The notes under the pieces were generated by a model, which did not search any database, was not told where the DNA came from, and saw only the letters and a program-made list of their open reading frames with translations. Below are positions 53,201 to 64,000 of a stretch of DNA of 64,000 nucleotides, one piece after another (within the stretch, counting starts at the first letter, position 1; each line of letters starts with the position of its first letter). The stretch is taken from assembly GCA_035041965.1 (NCBI GenBank), contig JAPYMA010000096.1, forward strand, positions 1-64,000. The letters run 5' to 3'. Origin of the DNA: Anisakis pegreffii (Eukaryota > Nematoda > Chromadorea > Rhabditida > Anisakidae). A program made the translations under genes and the position numbers.

Positions 53201-56200
53201 TGTAGTCTCGATACAGTACACCACCTTAGAGTATGGCACTTCCGTTTCTGTTTTTCATTAGAATAAACAACCACCATCCAAATATTTTCACTCGTTTCGT
53301 ATCGCTCAGTTTCTAATACATTCCAAATTTGCTCAGTCTCTCAATCGTTCCTCCCCTCGCTTGAATTCGTATCAAGCGCGACCGCTGTGTGTCTCTAAAT
53401 CAGGTCTAAAAATTTTCACATAAATAAATGCTCGATATTATGATAGCATGAACTTAGAGCACTTTTATCATATTGGAAATGATTATTTATTATCAGGCAA
53501 TAGATGAAATATTCCTCTCAGAATGAGGACATGAATTTAGAGATGAACGTTTGGATGGGTTTAGAGATGAACGCATAGAAACGGAGACTGTTATTCTGAT
53601 ATCATTAAGAGATTCGCTAGATGAAACATATGCAGCAGCATATTTCAGGTGTCTCATCCAGTACATATGATGGTGACACCAAGGGTGATGCAAGAAGTAA
53701 GAAGGCATTTCAATTGTGATCATTTGGAGGGTGCTGAACTGGAGAATCAAGGTGGTGATGGAACTGCTTTCACTCATTGGGAGAAGAGACTTTTCGAGGT
53801 TTAGTGATGTCTTCGAATTCGTTGCTGGTTTTCTGTTGAATTCGTTGCTGAGACTCATTATTATCGCGGAAATCCTCCAAATTCCTGTTCCGATCACATC
53901 AAGAAACTCGCCTCAACTATGGGACAGTTTATCCGATAAATGCAATGTTTTGCGCTAGAAAATTCTTCAATTTTATTGAATTCAGTTCTTTATTCCTTGT
54001 CGTGAATTCCTTCAATAAATTCAGCTTGGCGTCACTTTGAGGATATCCTTTTATATTATTCGCCTGAGATGAATTGCAATTTTATCATTGTGCTGCTTAA
54101 GCATTTTATGTTGCTGCCTAAAACCGATTGAATCAATGCAATTCTTCAAATGATACTCATTGGATAAAGAGTATCATTGATAGAATGCGACCGCGGTTCA
54201 TTTCATTCACTGCTTTTGTGAACATGTTCTTATTGAGTTGAGTTATGCAATCCATTTGAAGATTTTGATTCACATTTCGAACCAGAAGCTAATAGTCAAT
54301 TTTTACTTTAAGCTGTTTTTGGTATTTTATTTATGAAATTGGTTTTTGGAATAATGGAAGTGAATCGATTGACTGGATGTGTAATGTGCGTAGAAAAAGC
54401 CTCTTAGAGGAGAAAGGATATCGAACCTCAAAATGAGCCATGCGAGTAGCGCAGTGAAAGCTTCAGTGGTAGTTTCCATCAGCAATAGTCGCTTTGTGTT
54501 GGGGGAACTTACTGCATCCATTCTGTTATTCATCATTTCGTGTTTTGTACATCTTCGATGTTGATTGCGATCGCTCTAGGAATAATCAAAACAACATCAA
54601 TTGCTATGCTCACAGCAGAGATAATGAGGATAAATGATCATTTCAGAACGAAGCAATGACTGGCACGCACACACAAAATCCAGTCTATTCTCGCCTAACA
54701 CTCGCTCTTCTTGAAGACAGTGGATGGTATCGTGCTAACTATAGGTTAATTCATGCATTTTTTCATAAAGCCTGCCTTGTTCCGCATATTTCTGACGTTG
54801 TTCAGATGAGTACATCAAATTTTTAGTTCCTCTTGTATTCCACAATATTCGTACAGAAATCGAGACTGTTCGATGTGCAGATAGTTTTGGTAATAATAAT
54901 GATAATAATAATAGTGATTATTATCATTACTTTCATCATTGTTATTGTTGTTATTATTATTGTTATGATTATTATTTATTATTATTGTTGTTATTATTAT
55001 TATTGTTGTTATTATTATTTTACTATTATTACGCAATAAATGCTAAGAATCTCATCAATCTCTAAATGCTTCACCACGGATCCAAACATTAACGCCGAAC
55101 ATTTATCCTTGCTTTCAGTGTTGCCGAGAACCTGCATTGGGGCAAAGGTCTGGGGTGTGAGTTCGCGCAAAAAAGTTGCGGTGAATGGATTAATAAACGA
55201 TCAGCAAGGTTGTTTGTTACAATTTAGTATATTCTTCGATTCGTTCTCTGAATTCAGCTCTTAGATAAAAACGAAATCTCTCAGAAATCGTCAGTTGTGT
55301 CATTCAGATGATGTTTCAACTTTTAAACAGAGGATGAAATCACTCTTGATAGAGCTGTGCAAGTGTGATAAATCAAGTTAATGTTGCTGACAGTAATAAG
55401 GATAGCAATCGTAAGATTAACGAAGATATTGATAATAAGATCAGTGCTGTCTATAGGTCAGAATCCATATTTCCGTATTGCAACGAGATAAAGCACGATG
55501 GTAAGCGATCACTGGCAACGACACGTTGTACGGCTCAGCGAGACTCATTGGCACTTTGTAATCTGGTATTATCTAACGTTTCACTTAGAGCACTTTAATC
55601 CACTATTACATCCTCCACTCTTTGCGTGTTCACTTATGACGACTATGCAATGCTCATAAACAATCTCTCGCATTACCGTTTTATCTTAAGACATTGCGAA
55701 CGTTCAGATTCCTTATCGAGAAATTCTTCCGAAAGACTATCAGAATTTCGAGAAGCTCGAAGGCGTGCAAGCTGCTGGAGTTAAGCATTATGGTGGATCA
55801 GTGGAACTTGCCGATTTTTGCCCATATAATCAAGTGAGTAATGTTTTTGCATTTGCATAACTGTATCGAACGGGCACAGATCATGCAATAATATCACTCT
55901 ACGTATCTGAGAATTCTGAAATCGAAACAATTCATCTCTCTAAATGCAGATTGAATAGAAACATCGTAACGGTGGGAGTAGCGGTATTAATGACGATGGA
56001 TAGTAATGATAATAAATATCAGTGATGGGCGCGCTACTGACAAAATTAGCATCCACTGTCGCTAATTAGCCAACAAAATATTTTTGTTCTACTAAAAATA
56101 ATGCGCAAGTAGCGACGCTAATGGCTAGTATTCGCTTAAACGCTACTTTCGAATGTTTTTTTTTGAAATTTGCAATCGCTCTGCTGACTTGTTTGAAAAG

Positions 56201-58024
56201 AAACTTCATTGAGCCATTAAACAGCTGGAAATTTTTATTTGATAATTCAACAAAAAATCAACTTTAAATACGACTCATTGATACAACAAAGTCAGCAATA
56301 AAAATGTAACCAATGACGACACAATTCAACGACACAAAAAATGGGACTGCTAGCAGCTCACATTACACCTTTACATTCTATTTTAAAATGATCAACACCC
56401 CAAGCATTTCATCTAGGAGTCTGCATCGGAGATATTTTTTTCAATGACATGCCCATCACTTTGCTAACAGTAGAGTTAATGATATCAGCAATAATGACAT
56501 TATCAGTAATAATAATAATAGTGGTAATCCTAATAGTAATAATGACATGATAGCAATAATGATACAACTGGTAATGGAGATAATAAAAATAACGATACTG
56601 ATAACAATGAAGGAATTCGAGTGGAAAGGGTCGTCGACGATGTCGAATTCGAATTCGAGTGCACCGAAACGTCGCGACAGTCGTTGTGAAATAGAGGGCA
56701 ATATAGCGACATCGGATGAAACGAATTCCATTCTGGAACTATACGGCAGTCAATCGGGCTGTTTCGATCTGGCCACTGCGTGGACTGAACGCAAGTGCTC
56801 GCGGATTCGCACGTTCATTCAGTACATGGCTGGGTGTTATCAGGTTAATGCATCCTTTTGTGCATTTCAGCATTCGTGATCATCTTCTGCTTAACATGTC
56901 TATGAAAGAGGCCGCCGGCTGCACATGCCGAGGCTGCCTTCTGTTTTCGACTCCATCTCAGCCTGAGATTTGCCTTGGAGCTGATTGTGAGGCCCACCTC
57001 GAGCTCACACTCAAACCTGAGCCGCAACACTGAGCCTCAGCCAGTGTTCACGCTGACGCTTGCAGTGCTGTCACCTTTCGTAAACAACTGAACTATAAAA
57101 TCACCGCATTTACACCTTCATTCTTTAACCTATCTCTTCGTTTCATCAATTAACAAAGCGGTTAGAAGATGTTTCCTGCTAAGCTCTTGGATGTTATTTG
57201 AAGCGATAATATCGTTTGGTTGATTACATATGCGATAATTATTCATTGTTATTCAGTTCGCATGTCATGACGGTCTCCTTCATGTTGGTGTTTATAACGG
57301 TACCACGCTGTATCCCTGCTATCACCCCGGTCAATTTGTTCATATCAAAAAAGTTCGTTTTTAGAAACGCATTACGAGCATGTCATCCTTACTAACCGTT
57401 CATTACTTTTGGTTTCTGAAACTCGATTTTCACCTTCCATTGCGATTATTATTCATTTGAAACTCATCAATGAAATATTCTAATGAAAGAAAAGCTGAGT
57501 CATCTTTTTTGCAATTTTTGTTGCAATTTGCGATGAATGAGCATGAATGGTTCAGTATTCTTTTCGTTAAAATATTCTTCTTATTTGCCATACCAAATTT
57601 TTAAAAAAAGTGGACGTTCTCACGTTGAAATTGGATCGAAAACAAGAATTTAGATACGAAAAAATAAAAGAATGGAAAATGAGCTCCGAAAATCGGAAAA
57701 TATCGGCGAAAATTGTTATCATTCGATAATTATCTTCTTCGTAGTTGATAAAAGAGTGACCTTTCAATGCTTTTCACATAACAGATTGTGAATGGTTGGC
57801 TACGTGAAGGTGTCATTATATGTCCGTCATGTGCAGACTTCTGCACACCTGAATTGTTTCCTGCTGACGATAAATACGGCGAATGTCTAGCGCCGATTCA
57901 GTTACCGAACGACACTCACATCGGTGATGAACCAATCAAGGAGCCGTGTTCGGCATTCAAAATCTCTACGAACAGTCTATTGTATATTCTCGTTGTGCTT
58001 GTAATCATATCAGTCAACCAATGA
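50273..58024 (+). CDS. LMLN: Leishmanolysin-like metallopeptidase (invadolysin, M8)
   Basis: Zinc metallopeptidase of family M8; animal homologues act in cell migration and mitosis. Exons 50273-50446, 50746-50888, 51092-51122, 51685-51767, 51995-52073, 52241-52422, 52700-52867, 53026-53137, 53649-53798, 54647-54744, 55119-55208, 55457-55565, 55708-55833, 56613-56843, 57257-57352, 57785-58024; phases match throughout, 703 aa, close to the family's usual length. Hydrophobic N-terminal segment [24 protein letters not shown]; Cys-rich [38 protein letters not shown]; zinc motif HEILH followed by ALGFS (about residue 260); third zinc ligand in [10 protein letters not shown]; Met-turn [32 protein letters not shown]. 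The C-terminus is hydrophobic ([13 protein letters not shown]), as in GPI-anchored or membrane forms. The start codon (50273) is the least certain part, and an earlier exon is possible. Confidence 0.9.
51447..51485. repeat. 15-bp perfect inverted repeat
   Basis: AATATCAGCAACACA and its exact reverse complement flank a 9-nt loop with the palindrome CCATATGG; ACCATATGGT recurs just after, at about 51,490-51,499. Located in a leishmanolysin intron. Confidence 0.85.
54890..55035. repeat. ATT/TTG trinucleotide-type repeat in intron
   Basis: Low-complexity TAATAATAA...TTATTATTG tract of the kind that fills the introns before 8 kb, here in the leishmanolysin intron before exon 55119. Confidence 0.9.
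56021..56460. mobile_element. Possible hAT-like non-autonomous element
   Basis: 440 bp bounded by AGTGATGGGC and its inverse GCCCATCACT, with about 15 of 20 terminal bases matching. The ends resemble hAT transposon termini (CAGTGATGGGC). No coding capacity. A clear 8-bp target duplication is not visible, so the call is tentative. It lies in the intron between exons 55708-55833 and 56613-56843. Confidence 0.4.
56895..57075 (-). repeat. GC-richer dispersed repeat, copy A
   Basis: The reverse complement of this segment resembles 61064-61250: ACTGCAAGCGTCAGCGTGAA versus GCTGCAAGCGTTAGCTTGAA, then similar spacing of GGCTCAGG strings. Lies in a leishmanolysin intron. Confidence 0.55.
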
Positions 58025-59274
58025 CGTCTTTCGTCTTTGCCACTGACTACACGATGATATTGAATTCGGCGTTGAATTTATTTTACATGTGTGTGTGTAT
58101 CAGTGATTATTTATCAATCAATTCGTATACATTCGACAATTTTATACGGGTTTCGTTCTTCGTAATTGCTTAATCTCTGTTTGTTCAATGCTGATAACTG
58201 CGACTCGTTCATAATACGTAACAAATGACAGTAGTCTCGTTGCATGTTTTTCATATCATTTCTTTTGTGCAGCAGCATTTCTTACTCGTTTGATCTGTTT
58301 TATGTGCAGCTGATACAAAGCCTGATCGCTGCTTCGTCATTCCCAGTGATAATTTCGTTCCATCGGCTGTGATATAAGCTATTGTGTGATAAAACTTGAT
58401 ACTCTTTTTTATTCATTCATTGTTACTTTACTTTACCTGCATTGAAACTGTGCTAACAAATAAGAATTTTCAATATTCAAACTCTTGTCATTATGAAAGA
58501 ATAACACTTATGAAAGGGGTATGTATGGCAACTGAATACCTAAAAATTTATGAAAATCGTAAAAATATGAAATATATGCACACTCTCCATAGTTATAACT
58601 TGATAAGCCTCTAGAAATACAACGAAATAGAAATGTGATAAAAAACAGTTTATTTGATCACATTCGTTTAATCACATCAACTCCATTTGAAACTCATTCA
58701 AAATAAAGACTCAAATGGATTTAGTTCAGCAAAACGTTTATGAATCCTTAAGGAGATCCATTTTTCCTACGACGACTAATAGCGGAAAGGAACACAATTT
58801 CCAATTCATTTTCAATAAATTAGTATTGCACAACAAAAAGCCATCGCTGTGAATGGAAGGAGTGATTATTGATTTGGCAAAGAAAATGCATTAGACTAAA
58901 CAGAAATAAATAAGGTCACCGGAATATTATCCACAGATAAAAGATGTGTTGTACTCATCGATCTGCTGACCTATAGTTTGTGATGCTGAATATGATAAGT
59001 TAATAAAGAAAGCAAGATCACAATGGACATAATGACATGAGAACAACGCACGCCAAGAACGAGGTAAACGTTCAGTAAGTTGTGATTTCTGAACGGAGTC
59101 AGAAACAGAATGAATAATTGAAAATCTTTCTATAAACTATGACAACATGAATACACACACACAAACGATTGTTAACATGAACAAATATTCCATGAACTAC
59201 GTGGTTCATGTTCGTTCTTCTTGACCCAAACGACGAATAACCATTCAGTTTCAAGCTAAACTCTCAGGCATTCC
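58025..59274. other. Region between convergent LMLN and PEX12, no gene seen
   Basis: AATAAA at about 58,703 (plus) and TTTATT at about 58,651 (AATAAA on minus) are candidate poly(A) signals of the two convergent genes, implying overlapping or abutting 3' UTRs. No supported coding sequence. Confidence 0.5.
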
Positions 59275-61847
59275 TCACCCGTGAATGTCATGAAAAATCC
59301 GTATCAAATTATCTGTCTTTGCGGGCAATGAAGTGACAGGACACTTATGCTCTCTGCTAACGTACTCACTGATGCATTCGTAGCAAAAAACATAGCCGGA
59401 AACGTTTAAAACCTGAAAGTTGCATCATGTCGTACAGCTGAAAACAACGCAATAAATGGCTACGCAGTTTTTGTGCATCATTGTTGCACTCACTGCAATA
59501 CTGATGAATTCAAGTAATATCAATCAAAACTGGAGGAAACGAGATGAAATGAATGAAATATTATAATAACCGTATCGTTCTGACGTGGTCGTAAGCAAAT
59601 CGGGCATTTATCTGATTCAAGGAGCATGACGGCTCTTTCGTTGAAACGCTTCAAAACATAAACATTAACTTCATTCTGTTCTATATCAGTAACTCTTTAC
59701 ACATTTTCCTCCATCTGTTTTCAACAGTGCATTCAAAATTGTATCAAGTGACGTTTGGAGAGTATGCATTTTTTTGGAAATTTGCAAGCATGCAATAGAA
59801 CGATGGTAATGTAAATAATAATAATCACCTTATGAGGTGCCGCAGGGATCTTGTTGCCATATTTTTTGATGGTTGATGACCTTTGCTGTATACCGAAGTC
59901 GGTATTGTAAAAGAAGTCAATAAACTCAACAAACAATAAGGAGTAAGCGAATAAACGACTGAAGATTCCCGGTAACGCAAGTATGTAACGCCATAAACGG
60001 TTCAGTAGACTGCAATATTCATTTTGAATTTTGTTTGAAACAACGACAAATAGCCAACGTAAAAAACTCGAGGTCTGCGAGGTAATGAAACAAATATATT
60101 TAACACATCAAAAGATTTCTTGGTAATACTGAATGACGATTGTTGCATCTTAAAAATTTGTAGCGGAATAAATGAAACGAGTTCAGAAAAGGAATCACCC
60201 ATGTTGACGTAAATGCGCTGGTATATAATCGAATTGAGCGATATCATTTGTTGAGAGCTTTTCCAGTCGAACACCAGCCATATACAATAATGGTGAATGT
60301 ATGGGTGACGTTGACAGAATGTATGCTAACTGCAGCATGTACGTTACACCACTCATCAACAATTTCAACCATGGATATATACGGTGAAAATATTGTGCTG
60401 CTTTCAGTTTTGATGAGGTATTCGCGTAGTTTGCGGGAAGAACACGAAAATATAAAGAGACCTGGTCGTGCAGCTGATCCAGTTTGTCTTTTATGTATGG
60501 CCAAATAACCTGAATCATAGGTTATTACATATGAGCAATGTTAATCCAATGCATTTTTGGCTTATGTCAAATTAATGATTTCTTAGAGATGAGAATCATT
60601 ACATTCAGTATTTAGAGGAGAATATTGAAAGTGCTTAAACCATTGATAGATTCAGTTGGATCTTTATTTTTATGCTACACATTTGAAGTGGGATTGAGTG
60701 GCTTTCATTTAATCAATTGAATACATTAAGAGGACTTTAAAAACATACAATGATTATCAATGATCTCAGTCTTGCGAAGCCTCTTGATGGTATCGAACCC
60801 GTCGATAACGCTATTCGCTTGATACCATAAAAATTCTCCGAGAATGACGCACCTGAAGTGACCCTATCACAGTCATTTTAACGAACTATTCAGAATGAGA
60901 TACTCACTAAAAAGTTTGGGTTCTATATAAATTTGCACTGCAATAGGATTGTGATACCCGGAAAGCTGATGAGTTAGTTGGGAGATTCAATTAATGCTAT
61001 GAAACAGTAAACAATGCTAAATTTGTAGGTAAAGTGTTTAAAAAAGAAAGCGGTGCTGCAAGCGTTAGCTTGAAGTCTAGAGGAGCCTCAGAATCTTGTG
61101 GTTCAGGTCTCAATTTGAACTTGAGTAGAAACTCAGCGATAGTGGATAAGTCAAAGAATAAATTTAAGGATAAGGCTCAGGCTAAGTTCCGCAGTGAACC
61201 TCAGCAAAAAGCAGAGGTTAGCTTTACCTTGAGGTCTGTTGCAACCCGACCCGCTTTCAGTGACACATTCACCGAACAAACGAAAGAGAAGTGGAATTTT
61301 CATGTTGGAATTGAAAAAAACGGCGAATTGAGAGTGAAAAAGAAACGAACGCTCACCATATCTTTTCAAATAATGATTCTGAAGTAACAATTCGAAAACC
61401 GTATACAGTTCATCATACCATTTGCTTGCAGTGTCGAATCTCTGCGGACATATCGATGACAAATACTAAAAAACGATCTATCTAGTCTTTAATCGTTCCT
61501 CACAATATTCCTTTATTTCATTTTACGTTCCCAAAATTCATACATTTTTCAAGCACTCGTAGAAATCACTTCCAATCTAACCAGTCCCAATAACGCTGAA
61601 CGGGAGAATAATTCTAAGATCGCAGAATTAAAGAAAAGTGACTCTGCACACCTATGCATAATTCAAAGAAGGATACCTTTATCAAGTGTCGAATTGCGGG
61701 TTTCAATGAAATCGTGAGACTATCTTGAGAGAGGATATCAAATATTGACGGTTGTTCAACTGGTGATTGTGCGTTTGCATTCAAATGCGATTCATCAACA
61801 TTTGAATTTGAGCCTATCATTGAAACAGCTGGAATTTTATTTCTCAT
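59275..61847 (-). CDS. PEX12: Peroxisome assembly protein 12 (RING peroxin)
   Basis: Integral peroxisomal membrane protein of the PEX2-PEX10-PEX12 ubiquitin-ligase complex for PEX5 recycling. Exons (minus order) 61677-61847, 61357-61441, [one missing], 60199-60509, 59829-59958, 59571-59648, 59275-59412. N-terminus EQPSIFDILSQDSL then LKPAIRHLIK; SKWYDELYTVFELLLQNHYL; WPYIKDKLDQL; membrane part SGVTYMLQLAYI and HSPLLYMAGVRLEKL; FVEFIDFFYN; IPAAPHK; RING KCPICLRPRQND, VSGYVFCYECI and KCPVTSLP. Phases join from 61677 to 61357 and from 60199 to the stop. The exon that should carry the segment after HYLKRY is not found between 60,510 and 61,356. As in other PEX12 proteins the RING has few ligands. 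Start could be 61847 or the inner ATG at 61820. Confidence 0.85.
61064..61250 (+). repeat. GC-richer dispersed repeat, copy B
   Basis: Counterpart of 56895-57075 in opposite orientation, within the PEX12 intron region. It leaves a chance ORF (61034-61387) that should not be read as a gene. Confidence 0.55.
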
Positions 61848-62943
61848 TAGTCTCTGTCACGTTCGAGCCGAACTGCGTTCATTGCAAAAAATTCAGTTTT
61901 GCGATTAAAAATTTTTCTGCGATATAAAATAAAAATTTGCATCTTAAGAAAGCATACAAAATATTATCGTTCTTTCAAAATATTCAAAGATATCGTTCGA
62001 TTGGAACACAACACATCGATTCACCTTTTCACATGGTTGATTTTCATCGATAGTCAGTCACACTTCTCAAGGCTTCTTATTATTACAAAAACACGTTCTC
62101 AGTTCACAACAATGCTCCGATCGTAATCTCAACTGACAGACTCTTCTCAAATTTTTGTATTCCAACAATCCATCTCATTGCTTCAAACTGTTTAAAGATA
62201 TGGTTATCTTGCAACAGTCATTACCAATTCATATTTGTGACTGGACTGATAACATCGCAAGGATCTCGTATCATTACAGTTATTACTTTCGATACGTACT
62301 GACTGAATGATGCGTACAATTATCAGGTTTCATGACACACATAACGTTTCAAAAATTTAGTACTGTTCTAAGAGATAGAAGGAATCGAAAGCAAAACTTA
62401 CAAACGCTGTATTCACAATGATCAAAGTACAATCTGCCAAAGTGTAGTGTAGTCGATGATTTGTGTAGGATGAAACATGGACGAAACGTTATGTCATATG
62501 TGCATAATGCAAGCGTAACTGATTTTATTTCGGAATGTCTTGAAAAATAGATGGAAGGAATTGATAAAGGCCGTTATCGATTAGCAGTGAAATATCTGCG
62601 ATCACAAACATGTATAATAGCGATATCAAGGTTATCGTATTGGGTGCTCACCAAAGCATGCATGACTCTCATTTCTTGAGTTATTTCGGTGCTGTAAACC
62701 TCTTTCAACTTCAACGTCATCGTGCACTTCATTCCTCTCGCTGAATTGTTTACCGTTTCAAAACGATTCTATTTTCCGTTTTTTGCTTTTCTTAAGTCAG
62801 TTTTACATTATTTTCGTGTTATGATCAGAGGAAGTATTTCAATTCACTGTGCACATTGTTAACTGGTTATAATAGTGTGTCGTACGAAAGTTGTGATTAA
62901 AAGAAGCGAGTAAATTTGAGTGCATTAATGATTCTTTAAGATA
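61848..62943. promoter_or_regulatory. Divergent intergenic region between PEX12 and thioesterase gene
   Basis: About 1.1 kb separates the start codons of two genes transcribed away from each other, so it must hold both promoters. No coding segment and no recognisable core element seen. Confidence 0.4.
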
Positions 62944-64000
62944 ATGGTGAACAGCACTACTGCGGAAGAAACTCAAAATTCCTCGAATGAGCGTATCGAC
63001 CAGTTGAAAACAGAATCGGTACCAGATGAGATCGACAATGATGTCTACCTGAAGGATGTTATCAGAGCGTTCGATAAACTCAGAAACGTTTCGGATTTTA
63101 ATCGCGTTGCGCGAAAGGTTATCAATTTTTAAATTTGATTTTTTCATAGCATTTATTCCTTCACGTTCACAAGTTTTTCCACCAACTACAAAAAGAAATT
63201 TTCATTATTGGCAAACCACGTACGACTTTTATAAAATGATATTTCAGAATCCGTTAAAATCTCATGGTTTTTATTATGGTAGATCAATTTTTCAGGTGCA
63301 TCCAATTTCGGCTACTCGAGACAGTATATTAGTTGAATTAACACTTGAAGAAGAACATGTAAATAGTAAAAAAACAATGCATGGTGGACAAACAGCTGCA
63401 CTTGTTGATATGATCACCGCGAGAGCCGTGGGAATCACTATTAAGGACAGGGCGATGGTGTCTGTGGAACTTGCTGTTAGGTTTCTATTTATGCAACCAT
63501 TCATTTATATTCGTTAGTATAATTGCTCTTGTTAGCATTTCTTAATTTATCATTATTGCTTTCGATTTATCATTGTCAATGTTCAGTTGTCATTTGCACT
63601 GATCATTGGTTATGTTCATTATAACTGTTATGCGAGTTTATTTTAAGCTCATTCAGTACTGCTCGGATTCAGTTCAGATCTCAGGTGTTATCAGTCAGTA
63701 TTGTATCATTGTTATCACAACATCATTGATACTGTTTAGAATGCGGCGGTTGATTATTGAATCATTCAGTTGGAATTATTATCGTACAAATGATGGACAC
63801 TGATATATTTCAGCTATATGTATCCACTTCGATTGGGTGAGACGGTGCTCATAGAAGCAAAAGTTCTGAAGGTCGGTCGTAACATGGCATTTACAGAGGC
63901 TGAATTACGTCGCAAATGTGACAATCGTATCATAGCGAAAGGCAAGCACACTCTGGCATTCATCCCTAAACCAGCAACTCAAAATGGCGAACCATTTGAG
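62944..64000 (+). CDS. THEM2/ACOT13-like acyl-CoA thioesterase (3' partial)
   Basis: Hotdog-fold thioesterase that hydrolyses acyl-CoA to free acid and CoA; the mammalian homologue acts at mitochondria and in cytosol. Exons 62944-63117, 63296-63480 and 63814 to the window end; phases match. The N-terminal 40 residues are polar. Conserved: FNRVARKVHPISATRDSI, EEEHVNSKKTMHGGQTAALV followed by Asp, VSVELAVRSYMYPLRLGE. Asn of EEHVN, the HGG, and the Asp after ALV are spaced as the catalytic Asn50, Gly57, Asp65 of human THEM2 (Asn to Asp 15 residues). The tail ends IAKGKHTLAFIPKP, the usual end of the fold, so little is missing. A second in-frame acceptor (ATTTCAG at 63241-63247) would add 16 residues. 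Confidence 0.88.

Noticed and set aside
61034..61387. 117-aa ORF with repeated Ser/Lys text
   Set aside because: Falls on a dispersed repeat also present at 56.9 kb and within the PEX12 intron; no neighbouring exons.

Overview
The window looks like nuclear DNA of a nematode, probably a parasitic one with long introns. The reasons are short exons closed by TTTCAG-type acceptors, 5' UTR acceptors a few bases before start codons (compatible with trans-splicing), and an astacin with the EGF-CUB-TSP1 tail that is typical of nematode NAS proteases. The species cannot be read from the sequence; an ascarid-like animal is only a guess. I rebuilt gene models by hand from splice sites, reading-phase continuity and protein-family motifs. 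Most ORFs of 60-130 codons in the window are shadows or read-through.

Layout. 1-7.0 kb (+): a GH31 glycosidase of the MYORG type, 5' truncated, with two reading anomalies; then a predicted nuclear protein with a Cys/His-rich (FLYWCH/WRKY-GCM1-like) segment. Both have G-rich exons and introns full of TTATT/TTG repeats, which fade out near 7.96 kb. 9.7-16.0 kb (-): the most striking locus, a secreted-precursor gene of 17 exons. It has a signal-peptide exon, 15 small cassette exons of 60-108 nt (all phase 0-0, each carrying KR and ending in FRD) and a terminal exon. Most of it lies in a nearly identical 1466-bp tandem array. I know no family that matches it. 20.1-28.7 kb (+): an 18-exon astacin. 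29.6-34.0 kb (-): a three-finger C2H2 transcription factor with an EH1-like N-terminus. 34-40 kb: no gene seen. 40.3-45.2 kb: a PAN plus C-type-lectin gene (+), and an unidentified seven-exon gene on the other strand. 45.2-50.3 kb: no convincing gene. 50.3-58.0 kb (+): a complete leishmanolysin-like (invadolysin) metallopeptidase. 59.3-61.8 kb (-): PEX12. 62.9-64.0 kb (+): the start of a THEM2/ACOT13-like thioesterase, cut by the window end.

The genes do not form an operon. Two unrelated zinc metallopeptidases and several secreted proteins sit beside housekeeping genes. The cassette gene is the best candidate for an undescribed system: each predicted peptide released at KR sites spans an exon junction, so exon skipping or array copy-number change would create new hybrid peptides while keeping the frame.
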